Below are positions 8,585 through 17,800 of a DNA stretch of 64,000 nt, piece after piece (position 1 is the first letter of the stretch; the number at the start of each line of letters is the position of its first letter). This stretch comes from Pedobacter sp. (GTDB lineage: Bacteria; Bacteroidota; Bacteroidia; Sphingobacteriales; Sphingobacteriaceae). The translations under genes were made by a program, and so were the position numbers. The notes under the pieces were generated by a model, which searched no databases, had not been told where the DNA came from, and saw only the letters and a list, made by a program, of their open reading frames with translations. The stretch spans positions 1 to 64,000 of the forward strand of contig NZ_JAVHXT010000002.1 of NCBI RefSeq assembly GCF_031119335.1, given 5' to 3'.

Positions 8585-8585
8585 T

Positions 8586-11500
8586 ATGAGCATATCGACC
8601 ACCAGTATTAAAAGACCAGTTCTTGCCATTGTAATGAACTTGGTAATTATCCTTTTCGGGGTAATTGGCTATAACTTTTTGGGCATACGGGAATACCCAT
8701 CTATTGATCCTTCGGTTATTTCTGTAAGAACTTCGTACCCAGGTGCCAATTCAGATATTATCGAGTCTCAAATTACCGAACCTTTAGAAAAAGCTATCAA
8801 TTCTATTGATGGAATTAGAAATATCACTTCCTCAAGTAATCAAGGTACAAGTAACATTACTGTAGAGTTTAATTTAGGGAAGGATATTGATGTTGCCGCA
8901 AACGATGTACGCGACAAGGTATCGCAAGCTGCCAGAAACCTACCAAAAGACATAGACGGTTTGCCTATTGTAAGCAAAGCTGATGCTAACTCGGATGCGA
9001 TTATTTCAATGACCATCCAAAGTGATAAACGTGGTGTAACTGATCTAAGTGATTTTGCCGAAAACGTAATTGCCGACAGGATACAGACCATTCCGGGAGT
9101 GAGTAGCATGCAAATTCAGGGGCAGCGTAAATATGCCATGCGTATCCGTATAGACCCAACGAGATTGGCTTCTTACGGTTTAACTTCACAGGATATCGTA
9201 ACTGCTCTTGATCGAGAAAATGTAGAACTTCCCTCTGGAAAACTGACTGGCGCAGCTACTGAATTAACGGTGAAAACACTTGGCAAACTCACCAATGCAG
9301 AGCAGTTTAACAACCTAATTATTAAGAACGACAGTACCAGCGTGGTACGTTTACAAGATGTTGCCGTTGCCGAAATTGGCTCGGAAAACGAAGAAACTGT
9401 ACTTCGCGAATCTGGCAAACCGATGGTTGCCGTGGGTGTTATTCCGCAACCTGGAGCTAACTACCTAGATATCAGCAAGGAATTTTATGCCAGATTTGAC
9501 AAGCTACAGGCAGATATGCCAGAAGACATCAAGCTTAAAGTTTCTTTAGATACCACCAGGTTTATCAAAAGTTCGGTAACTGAAGTAGCTGAAACCATTT
9601 TAATTGCCTTAGTACTGGTAATCTTGGTAATTTACCTATTCTTCAGAGATTGGGGAATTGCTTTCAGGCCGTTGATTGATATTCCTGTATCCTTAATTGC
9701 GACGTTTTTCATCATGTACATTTTTGGTTTCTCCATCAATGTACTTACACTATTGGCCATTGTTTTAGCAACTGGTTTAGTAGTGGATGACGGTATCGTG
9801 GTAACGGAAAATATCTTCAAAAAAGTGGAGGAGGGCTACTCTCCTATCGAAGCGGCTATTAAAGGTTCTAATGAAATTTTCTTCGCCGTAATTTCCATTT
9901 CAATTACCTTGGCGGCGGTGTTTTTGCCAGTAATTTTCTTACAAGGATTTGTTGGGCGGCTGTTTCGGGAGTTCGGGGTCACTATTGGTGCGGCGGTATT
10001 AATCTCCGCATTCGTATCATTGACTTTAACTCCTATGTTGAATGCTTATTTGATGAAGAAAGGTGGTCATAAACCTTCCAAATTTTATCGAATTACCGAA
10101 CCTTACTTCGTAAAACTGAATGAAGCCTACAAAAGTAATCTTGAAAAATTCTTAAATCGCCGCTGGCTTTCTGCTCCAATCATTTTAGTTTGCGCAGGGC
10201 TGATTTTCCTTTTCTGGAAAGTTTTGCCCAAAGAGACTGCACCATACGATGACAGAAGTGCCATTAACATGAACGTAAGCACACCAGAGGGCTCTTCTTT
10301 TGCATTTACAGATCGTTTTGTGATGAAGATCAACCAGATGGTACTCGATTCAGTTCCTGAAAAAAATGTGAATATCACCATTACCTCTCCAGGTTTTGGC
10401 GGCGCTGGTGCTACCAACTCTGGTTTTGTAAGAATGGGTTTGGTTGATCCTGGCGATCGCGAACGTACGCAGAAAGAAATAGCAGATAACCTGACAAAGA
10501 TCACCAGAAAATACACAGAAGGGAAAGTTACCGTGACGCAGCAACCTACTATTTCTGTGGGGCGTAGAGGTGGTTTACCCATCAGTTACATTATACAAGC
10601 TCAAAATTTCGAGAAGCTAAGAGACAAAGTTCCCGTATTTATGGAGGCTGTTTCGCAAGATCCAACTTTCACTACTTCTGATGTGAACTTGAAATTCAAC
10701 AAACCAGAAATCAACCTCACTATTGATAGAGAAAAAGCGAAGAGCTTGGGCATTTCTATTGTTGATATTGCACAAACATTACAGCTTGGTTTAAGTGGTC
10801 AGCGTTTTTCTTACTTTTTTATGAACGGCAAGCAATACCAGGTGATTGGTCAGTTTGATGTCGCCAATAGAAAAGATCCCTTAGATTTAAGTTCTGTTTA
10901 CGTACGTAACGATAAAGGTCAGCTTATTCAGTTAGACAACGTGGTTACTGCAAAAGAAGAAAGCAGTCCGCCGCAACTGTACCGCAACAACAGGTTTATT
11001 TCTGCTACAGTCTCGGCAGGTTTAGCACCTGGCAAAAGCATTGGTGAGGGCATTGATGCTATGGACAGAATTGCCGCCAAGGTGTTAGATGAAAGTTTCA
11101 CTACCGATTTAAGTGGCGAGTCGCGAGATTTCAAGGAGAGTTCATCAAACACTATGTTCGCTTTCGGATTAGCCTTGCTATTAGTCTACCTAATTTTAGC
11201 GGCGCAGTTCGAAAGTTTTAAAGATCCAGTAATCATTATTTTAACCGTACCAATGGCGGTTGCAGGTGCATTCTTATCTTTATGGTTATGCGGGCAAAGC
11301 TGGAATATTTTCAGTCAGATTGGAACCATCATGCTAATTGGTTTGGTAACCAAAAACGGCATTTTGATTGTAGAATTTGCCAACCAACTTAAAGAGCAAG
11401 GAAAATCTGTACAAGAAGCCATTAGAGAGGCTGCTGTTTCTAGGTTACGTCCAATTTTGATGACTAGTTTGGCTATTGCGATTGGTGCGTTGCCCATTGC

Positions 11501-11702
11501 TATGGCATTGGGAGCGGCAGCAAAAAGCAGAATGAGTATGGGAACCGTAATTGTTGGCGGCACAATGTTTTCTCTCATTTTAACACTATTTGTAATCCCT
11601 GCCATTTACTCCCTTTGGTCTAAGGAACATAAAGAGAACAAAGACTTAAAACAATCTTTAGCAGCGGCAACAGCCGATGAAGAAACACCTAAAAACCAAT
11701 AG
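8586..11702 (+). CDS. RND efflux pump, inner-membrane permease (HAE1 type)
   Basis: A proton-driven multidrug exporter of the AcrB/MexB class that forms the central trimer of the tripartite pump. The N terminus (SIKRPVLAIVMNLVIILFGV) is the first transmembrane helix. Two large periplasmic loops alternate with clusters of six helices (about 330-540 and 860-1015). The proton-relay aspartates of helix 4 are present in VVDDGIVVTEN (Asp401 and Asp402). Length 1038 is the family norm. It lies 41 nt after the adaptor gene and 6 nt before the channel gene, so the three are one operon. Substrate range cannot be read from sequence; it may include dyes, detergents or antibiotics, as in relatives. Confidence 0.95.
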   Translation: MSISTTSIKRPVLAIVMNLVIILFGVIGYNFLGIREYPSIDPSVISVRTSYPGANSDIIESQITEPLEKAINSIDGIRNITSSSNQGTSNITVEFNLGKDIDVAANDVRDKVSQAARNLPKDIDGLPIVSKADANSDAIISMTIQSDKRGVTDLSDFAENVIADRIQTIPGVSSMQIQGQRKYAMRIRIDPTRLASYGLTSQDIVTALDRENVELPSGKLTGAATELTVKTLGKLTNAEQFNNLIIKNDSTSVVRLQDVAVAEIGSENEETVLRESGKPMVAVGVIPQPGANYLDISKEFYARFDKLQADMPEDIKLKVSLDTTRFIKSSVTEVAETILIALVLVILVIYLFFRDWGIAFRPLIDIPVSLIATFFIMYIFGFSINVLTLLAIVLATGLVVDDGIVVTENIFKKVEEGYSPIEAAIKGSNEIFFAVISISITLAAVFLPVIFLQGFVGRLFREFGVTIGAAVLISAFVSLTLTPMLNAYLMKKGGHKPSKFYRITEPYFVKLNEAYKSNLEKFLNRRWLSAPIILVCAGLIFLFWKVLPKETAPYDDRSAINMNVSTPEGSSFAFTDRFVMKINQMVLDSVPEKNVNITITSPGFGGAGATNSGFVRMGLVDPGDRERTQKEIADNLTKITRKYTEGKVTVTQQPTISVGRRGGLPISYIIQAQNFEKLRDKVPVFMEAVSQDPTFTTSDVNLKFNKPEINLTIDREKAKSLGISIVDIAQTLQLGLSGQRFSYFFMNGKQYQVIGQFDVANRKDPLDLSSVYVRNDKGQLIQLDNVVTAKEESSPPQLYRNNRFISATVSAGLAPGKSIGEGIDAMDRIAAKVLDESFTTDLSGESRDFKESSSNTMFAFGLALLLVYLILAAQFESFKDPVIIILTVPMAVAGAFLSLWLCGQSWNIFSQIGTIMLIGLVTKNGILIVEFANQLKEQGKSVQEAIREAAVSRLRPILMTSLAIAIGALPIAMALGAAAKSRMSMGTVIVGGTMFSLILTLFVIPAIYSLWSKEHKENKDLKQSLAAATADEETPKNQ

Positions 11703-11708
11703 CATAAG

Positions 11709-13025
11709 ATGAAACAGTACAAATTTAGGATGCTTGGAGTGCTATCGATTTTTTTATCTAGCACCTTGGTTTACGGACAAGAAAAACTGACTTTGCAAGA
11801 AGCCATCCGTACCGCTTTGCAAAACAACTACGACATTAAACTCATTAAAAATGAAACGCAGATTGCCAAAAACAACGCAAATTTAGGTAATGCAGGTATG
11901 CTGCCCTTAGTTATCGGAGATTTCTCTACTGGCGGCAGCAGGCAAAACACTTTACAAACACAAGCCAGTGGAACTGAACGAAGAATTAATGGTGCGAGAA
12001 ACAGCAACATGGGCTATGGTGTTGGTTTAGACTGGACGGTTTTTGATGGTTTTAGCATGTTCGCCAATTACGATCGCTTAAAGGCATTAGAGCAACAAGG
12101 AGAAAAAAATGCTACACAGCAAATTTTAACCACAATTACCGACGTACTTGCTGCCTATTACAATGTTGCCAAGCAGCAACAATTAGTTATTGCTGCAGAC
12201 AGCACCATAGATATTTCTTCATTTCGTTTGCGCATAGCGGATAGCAAGCTGAAAATAGGCCGTGGTTCTAAGCTAGATGTACTTGCCGCTCAAGTAGATT
12301 ATAATACTGACACTTCGAGTTATTTGCAGCAAAAAAATCTGCTAGACAATTACATGGTAACCCTAAACCAGCTTATGGCCCGCAATGTAAATATCAAATT
12401 TACGGTAGACAATGCTTTCGATATAGAAGAGAACTTGAATTACACCAATTTAGCAGCTCAGCTAGATCAATTAAACCCAGCTTTGCAGAGTGCTATCCTT
12501 AACAAGAAAATTGCCGAATTAAGTTTAAAGCAAGTGCAGGGTAACCGCTATCCTCAAATAAGTGTAAATAGTGGGTATGATTTTAACCGGAGCGAATCGC
12601 CTACAGGATTTAACACGCAATTTAGAGCTCGGGGTTTTAGCTATGGACTAACAGCAACAGTAAACATTTTTAACGGCTTTTTACAACGTCAGAACGAACG
12701 AAATGCAAAAATCAATATCAATACTGCCGAGTTACAACTTAACCAAACTAAGCAAAATCTTAATGCGCAGCTTACAAGCGCTTATCAGGATTATTCTACC
12801 TTCTTAGAGCTGGCGAAATTGGAGCGAGGCAATATAGAGATCGCTACCCAAAATCTAGACATCACTCTAGAAAAATATAGATTGGGCAATATTACCCCTT
12901 TAGAATTAAGGGAAGCACAACGAAATTTTATTGATGCGAACAACAGATATTTGGAAATAAAATACCAGGGTAAACTTGCCGAAATTTATTTAAAACAGAT
13001 TAGCGGCACGTTAAATCTTCAATAA
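11709..13025 (+). CDS. TolC-family outer-membrane efflux channel
   Basis: This is the outer-membrane exit duct for the RND pump encoded immediately upstream. A signal peptide ends near residue 24 (LVYGQ). The rest shows the duplicated TolC/OEP pattern: long coiled-coil helices rich in Asn, Gln and Leu (KLTLQEAIRTALQNNYDIKL, then a second half near residues 245-435 with LEKYRLGNITPLELREAQRN) broken by beta strands that form the barrel. The 438-residue length is normal. It completes the adaptor-pump-channel order usual in Bacteroidetes. No lipobox is present, so it is not a lipoprotein of the OprM type. Confidence 0.93.
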   Translation: MKQYKFRMLGVLSIFLSSTLVYGQEKLTLQEAIRTALQNNYDIKLIKNETQIAKNNANLGNAGMLPLVIGDFSTGGSRQNTLQTQASGTERRINGARNSNMGYGVGLDWTVFDGFSMFANYDRLKALEQQGEKNATQQILTTITDVLAAYYNVAKQQQLVIAADSTIDISSFRLRIADSKLKIGRGSKLDVLAAQVDYNTDTSSYLQQKNLLDNYMVTLNQLMARNVNIKFTVDNAFDIEENLNYTNLAAQLDQLNPALQSAILNKKIAELSLKQVQGNRYPQISVNSGYDFNRSESPTGFNTQFRARGFSYGLTATVNIFNGFLQRQNERNAKININTAELQLNQTKQNLNAQLTSAYQDYSTFLELAKLERGNIEIATQNLDITLEKYRLGNITPLELREAQRNFIDANNRYLEIKYQGKLAEIYLKQISGTLNLQ

Positions 13026-13030
13026 CGTAC

Positions 13031-13050
13031 GGGCGAAAAATCTTTCGCCC
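13031..13050 (+). terminator. Hairpin after the efflux operon
   Basis: GGGCGAAA (13031-13038) pairs with TTTCGCCC (13043-13050) a few nucleotides after the channel stop codon. No T run follows directly, so it may be a weak terminator or an RNA-stabilising 3' hairpin. Confidence 0.45.
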
Positions 13051-13099
13051 AACAAATCTTTCGCTCATACTTTTTAAAAAAATTTATTATCTTAGGAGG

Positions 13100-13963
13100 A
13101 TGATTTTAGTTGCAGATAGCGGCTCGTCCAAGACAGATTGGATGGCATACAGCCCAGAAAAAATTTACTCTTTTAATACACAAGGTATTAACCCATATTT
13201 TGCAAATGCCCAAGATGTGTTTAGGATTCTTTCTAAGCATAAAGAAATGGCGGCAATTGCCGATCGGGTAAAAGAAGTTTATTTTTTTGGTGCCGGTTGC
13301 TTAAATCCTGATAAACACGAAATTGTATCTAACGGTTTATCGTCTTTTTTCACAAACGCTTTTATCAGTGTAGATCATGATTTGATGGGTTCTGCTTATG
13401 CTACCTGTGGAGATAAGAAAGGCCTAGCGTGTATTTTGGGTACAGGCTCTAACATTGCTTATTACGATGGCGAAACTGTGTATAGCGGAAACCATGGTTT
13501 AGGTTATATTCTAGGTGATGAAGGTTCTGGCACCTATTTTGGCAAGAAAATGCTGATTTCGTATCTGCATAAAACAATGCCTGCAGATTTAAGGGAAGCT
13601 TTTGACGAAGAATTTAAAATCACCAAAGATATTGTGGTAGAGAACATCTATCAAAAGCCCTTTCCAAACTCATACCTGGCTACTTTTAGCAGGTTTATGA
13701 TCCACCATAAGCAACATCCTTTTATACAAAAAACATTAAAAGATGGCTTTCAAGAATTTATAGACACCAACGTAAAAGATTACAAGAACTACAAAACCTT
13801 AGAATGCAACTTTGTAGGTTCTATCAGCTACTACTATCAAGACGAGCTTCGTGCTGTTTTTTCAGAAAACAATTTGAAAATCGGGAAAACCCTTCAAAAA
13901 CCAATTGAAGGAATATTCGAATATATCTTAAAAAGAGAAGGAATTTTAGAGAAAGCAGGGTAG
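13100..13963 (+). CDS. BadF/BadG family kinase, N-acetylglucosamine kinase-like
   Basis: An ASKHA-fold ATP-dependent kinase resembling N-acetylglucosamine kinases of Bacteroidetes. The phosphate-1 motif DSGSSKTDW starts at Asp6, ILGTGSN supplies the phosphate-2 loop, and GDEGSGTYFGKKML is typical of the NAGK group. Length 287 is normal. The likely role is phosphorylating an amino sugar released from cell-wall or chitin turnover (inferred; substrate residues were not checked). AGGAGG ends directly at the ATG with no spacing, so it cannot work as a normal Shine-Dalgarno for this start. It lies downstream of the efflux operon, and its stop is within four nucleotides of the convergent small gene. 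A short palindrome, TAGCTAATTAAGCTA, spans both stop codons. Confidence 0.85.
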   Translation: MILVADSGSSKTDWMAYSPEKIYSFNTQGINPYFANAQDVFRILSKHKEMAAIADRVKEVYFFGAGCLNPDKHEIVSNGLSSFFTNAFISVDHDLMGSAYATCGDKKGLACILGTGSNIAYYDGETVYSGNHGLGYILGDEGSGTYFGKKMLISYLHKTMPADLREAFDEEFKITKDIVVENIYQKPFPNSYLATFSRFMIHHKQHPFIQKTLKDGFQEFIDTNVKDYKNYKTLECNFVGSISYYYQDELRAVFSENNLKIGKTLQKPIEGIFEYILKREGILEKAG

Positions 13964-13967
13964 CTAA

Positions 13968-14237
13968 TTAAGCTACATCTGCCTCTTTATTTTGCTTTCG
14001 CTTATCGTACGCTTTCTTTAGTCCATAAGCTACGCCAGCAGCAATCAATATGCTAGCCCCACCATCAATAGGAACTGGATTATCTACACAATCACCATCG
14101 GGTGTAGGCATAGAACCATCTTCACAAGGAGGTAACCCTGGATCAAGTTGCGCAAATGTAAATATGTTACAAGCAAATAAAAAGAAGGCTAATGCGAGCG
14201 CCTTATAAAATGTTTTTCTAGTAATGTATCCAGCCAT
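13968..14237 (-). CDS. Small secreted protein with PID-CTERM-like sorting tail
   Basis: An 89-residue protein starting at the ATG at 14237 (MAGYITRKTFYKALAL); an in-frame upstream start at 14258 would add seven residues before the signal peptide. After the signal peptide (ending IFTFAQ) comes a short acidic, proline- and cysteine-containing segment (PGLPPCEDGSMPTPDGDC). The end has the motif PIDGG, a hydrophobic helix (ASILIAAGVAYGL) and a basic cluster (KKAYDKRK). That order is the hallmark of PID-CTERM tails in Bacteroidetes, a proposed sorting signal of unknown machinery. Almost nothing remains after removing signals, so the mature peptide would be about 30 residues. Function unknown. Confidence 0.75.
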   Translation of the reverse strand: MAGYITRKTFYKALALAFFLFACNIFTFAQLDPGLPPCEDGSMPTPDGDCVDNPVPIDGGASILIAAGVAYGLKKAYDKRKQNKEADVA

Positions 14238-14298
14238 CCAAAAGTATCTTAAACACAAGCCGCTTAGCAGCTTACGAAAATCACTACAATAATAGATG

Positions 14299-14333
14299 TT
14301 TTTTGAATAAAAAAGAATTTTTTATTCAAAAAA
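14299..14333. terminator. AT-only perfect inverted repeat, possible weak terminator
   Basis: TTTTTTGAATAAAAAA (14299-14314) is the exact reverse complement of TTTTTTATTCAAAAAA (14318-14333), with a 3-nt loop. It lies just downstream of the lipoprotein gene, on the minus strand, and before the PID-CTERM-like gene. It could end the lipoprotein transcript, but the stem has only two G-C pairs. Confidence 0.35.
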
Positions 14334-14374
14334 AGAGTGTCTTACGTTCTATAAATCAATCAATTATTGCAAAA

Positions 14375-14839
14375 TCAGTAAGCAGCTTCATAGTTTATTT
14401 GAATGTCTAATTTTGTTGAATTACCCGATTGTACCGTTATTGGGTTAATTTGTCCACGACCATTTGAAATATTGGCAAATAATTCCCCATTTTTCTCCAG
14501 CACGAATACAGAATACACCCCTGGGTCCAAATCACATTGATAGAAACCTTTTGCATTAGATTTTACAGATTTCACTAACTTTCCTTCAATTGCTTTGAAT
14601 AATGGAGCATTACCTTGAACTTGATTGAAGGTTACTACCTTGTAAATATTAATTTGACGCTCTACCGGCCTACCTTCCATCGCTCTAGGCTCATCTGGAG
14701 ACGGCATCATGTTTCCAGATAACCAAGTTACATTTCCGTAAACTCCCTGTTTAACACTCTTTCCATCCTGATTTTGTACTGTACATGCCATAAATAGAGG
14801 TGTTGCACATAAAATTAATATCTTTTTAATGTAAGTCAT
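14375..14839 (-). CDS. Lipoprotein with carboxypeptidase-regulatory-like fold
   Basis: A 154-residue protein with a lipobox, CATPLFMAC, placing the lipidated cysteine at residue 19. The mature part has a pattern resembling transthyretin/carboxypeptidase regulatory domains: GVYGNVTWLSGN at the start, then KSNAKGFYQCDLDPGVYSVFVLEKNG, which matches the 'feature-generation by small prealbumin-like' sandwich seen in many Bacteroidetes lipoproteins. No enzymatic motif is visible. It is transcribed divergently from the subtilisin gene across only 52 nt, so their promoters probably overlap. The function is unknown; the fold assignment is an inference from pattern. Confidence 0.7.
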   Translation of the reverse strand: MTYIKKILILCATPLFMACTVQNQDGKSVKQGVYGNVTWLSGNMMPSPDEPRAMEGRPVERQINIYKVVTFNQVQGNAPLFKAIEGKLVKSVKSNAKGFYQCDLDPGVYSVFVLEKNGELFANISNGRGQINPITVQSGNSTKLDIQINYEAAY

Positions 14840-14891
14840 CTAATTATCCGTAAAATTGTCCTCAATTTAATCATTTATTTAGATTTATTAA

Positions 14892-17800
14892 ATGCAAAGC
14901 TTAAAATACATATTCACGCTTTCTACCATTGTTCTCGTAAGTTTTACAACATCATCAGCTTTATTTGCTCAAGCTGATAAACAAAATAAAACCAATGTAG
15001 TTTTTCTACAACAAAATGCCATTGAACTCAACAGAGTAGAAAACGTTAAAAGAGCAAAAGCATTTTCTTTAGCTGCAGAAAAAGGCTGGGAAACTTTTGG
15101 TATCACAAAGGAAGGAAAAGTATTTACGCTTCATGGCATTGATGATTTTGGCATGCCGCTTTACAAAATAACTGAGAATAACTCTGTTTCTGCAGCCACT
15201 ATCAATACTAGTAAATTATACACTGGCGGAGCGTTAGGATTAAATTTAAGCGGAAGTACTTTGCCAGCAGACAAAGTCGCCATTTGGGATGGCGGAGCTG
15301 TCTTAACGGGTCACATAGAATTCCAAACCAACAGAGTAGAAGTTAGAGACGGTGTTTCTTCTGTATCAGCCCATGCTACTCACGTTGCAGGAACTATAAT
15401 GGCAGCAGGCAAATATCCGAACGCAAAAGGTATGGCTTTCGGACTTCCCAAATTATTATCGTTCGATTTTAATAATGACAATTCGGAAATGTCAAATTAT
15501 GCAGCTTCTCTTCTCCTTTCCAATCACTCTTATGGATCCATTGCCGGATGGTTTGAGAACACCAGTGCTATTCCGAACAGATGGGAGTTTAGAGGACAAG
15601 CTGGTGCTAACGAAGATTACAAATTTGGCTACTACGACAGCGATGCCAAAGAGTGGGACAGAATCAGCTATAATGCACCTTATTATCTTGTAGTTAAATC
15701 TGGCGGAAATTACCGTAGCAGCAATGGGCCCGCCGTAGGGCAAACCTATTATCGTTTTAATGCTGCTGGAAGCTTAGTTAATGCTGGCCCTCGACCTGCT
15801 GGAATTTATAGTAACGATGGCTACGACATTTTGGGCACTTACGCTGTAGCGAAAAACATCATGACAGTTGCTGCCGTAAATCCACTTCCTTACGGCACTG
15901 TTACACCAAGTGATATTACCATTTCGTCGTTTAGCGCTTGGGGACCCACTGACGATGGCAGGATAAAGCCCGATATTGCTGCAGACGGAGTAAGCGTAAC
16001 ATCAACTAGTAGCACCAGCACCGAATCATACACCACTTATTCAGGAACCTCTATGGCTGCGCCGAGCGTAACAGGCTCATTAGCATTGTTGCAAGAACTG
16101 TACAACCAAAAAACCAACGCATTTATGCGTGCATCTACTTTAAAAGGCTTGGTAATTGGCACCGCTAGTGAAGCTGGCGCAAACCCAGGACCAGATTATA
16201 TTTTTGGGTGGGGATTAATGAACACGGAAAATGCAGCTTTGGCGATTTTGAACAACGGGGGCAAGAGTATGATTAGCGAGAAAGCTTTAACACAAGGCGG
16301 CATCGAAACCTTTAGTGTAGTTGCTTCTGGCGATGGTCCACTAATCGCTACCATAAGCTGGACTGACCCAGAAATTGATGTGATACCGGTAGCAAACGCT
16401 TTGAATAACCCCACATTAAGATTGGTTAACGATTTAGATATGAGGGCAAGCAATGGCAGCAATACCTATTTCCCTTGGATTTTAAATCCCGCAAACCCAT
16501 CTGCTGCTGCCACCAAAGGCGATAACTTTAGAGACAATGTTGAACAAATTTATATTGCTGATGCCGTACCAGGTAAGACTTATACCTTTACTATTTCACA
16601 TAAGGGAACATTACAAAGAGGATCTCAGGCTTATTCAGTAATTGTAACGGGAGTTGGCGGAAAACCTTATTGCGCATCTGCGCCAAATACGTCTAACGAT
16701 TCTAAGATCAACAGCTTTAATTTATCAAATGTTAGTTATACAGCTGGCGCTGGATGCACCTCATATAACGACTTCACTACACAAACGATAGAACTGGAAA
16801 AGGCAAGAACATACCCGCTAAGCATGTCGATTGGCACTTGCGGTGCTAATTTTGATAAAATTGCAAAGGTTTTTGTAGACTGGAATGCTGACGGAGATTT
16901 TGACGATGCCGAAGAATTAATTGCGACTAGTATGGTAATTAATGGTACTGGTTTATTTACAGCAAATGTTACGGTTCCTTCAAGTATCAAAATCAACAAT
17001 TTTTCTATACTTAGAATTGTATTAACGGAAGCTGGTAATTCAGCCAATGTAACGGCGTGCGGTAGTTATGCCAAAGGCGAAACTATTGATTACAGAGTGA
17101 AGTTTATTAACTCCACAACTGATGTAGGCATCACAAAAATTAACGAGCCACTTACTAATTGTGCAAACCCACAGCAAAGTGTAAGTGTGGTTATTCGCAA
17201 TTTTGGCACACAAAACCTATCAAATATACCAATAACAGTTACCGTTAAAGATGGCGCCAATATTATTGCCACACTGAACAGCGTTTTTACTGGCGAAATT
17301 AAACCATCGCAAGAGCGGGAATTTACCGTTGCCGGATTTTACAATGCCTTGGCTGGCAAAACCTACGAGATTGCGGCGAAGACAACATTGAGTACAGATG
17401 TTATACCAGCTAACAACGAGATCACAAAAATTGAACAAATTAGCTTACCAGCAGCGCTAGCTGCCCAAACGGCTTTTTATTGCAACGATACCAAGCAATA
17501 TCAATTAACAGCCAATGGCGATGGAATTGTTTATTGGTATAAAGATGCTGCGGCAACTACACCTTTTGCTTACGGCAACAACATTAGCACGGCCGTTGAG
17601 CCAAGCGCCGAAGGCTATTATGCTGGCTTGAATGAATATATTGGCAATCTCGGACCAAAAAACAAGTATGAAGCTAGATTGGGTTCTGGCACTTATTTAC
17701 AAACTAGCGGCGGAGTTAGCGTACGTACCTTTGCTCCCACCATTTTAGAAAGCGCTCGTTTGTATATTGGAAATTCGGGAACCATTAGGTTTTACGTTAA

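Noticed and set aside
13092..13099. AGGAGG directly before the kinase ATG as a Shine-Dalgarno site
   Set aside because: There is no spacing between the motif and the start codon, so it cannot position the ribosome for this ATG; no alternative start downstream preserves the phosphate-binding motif.
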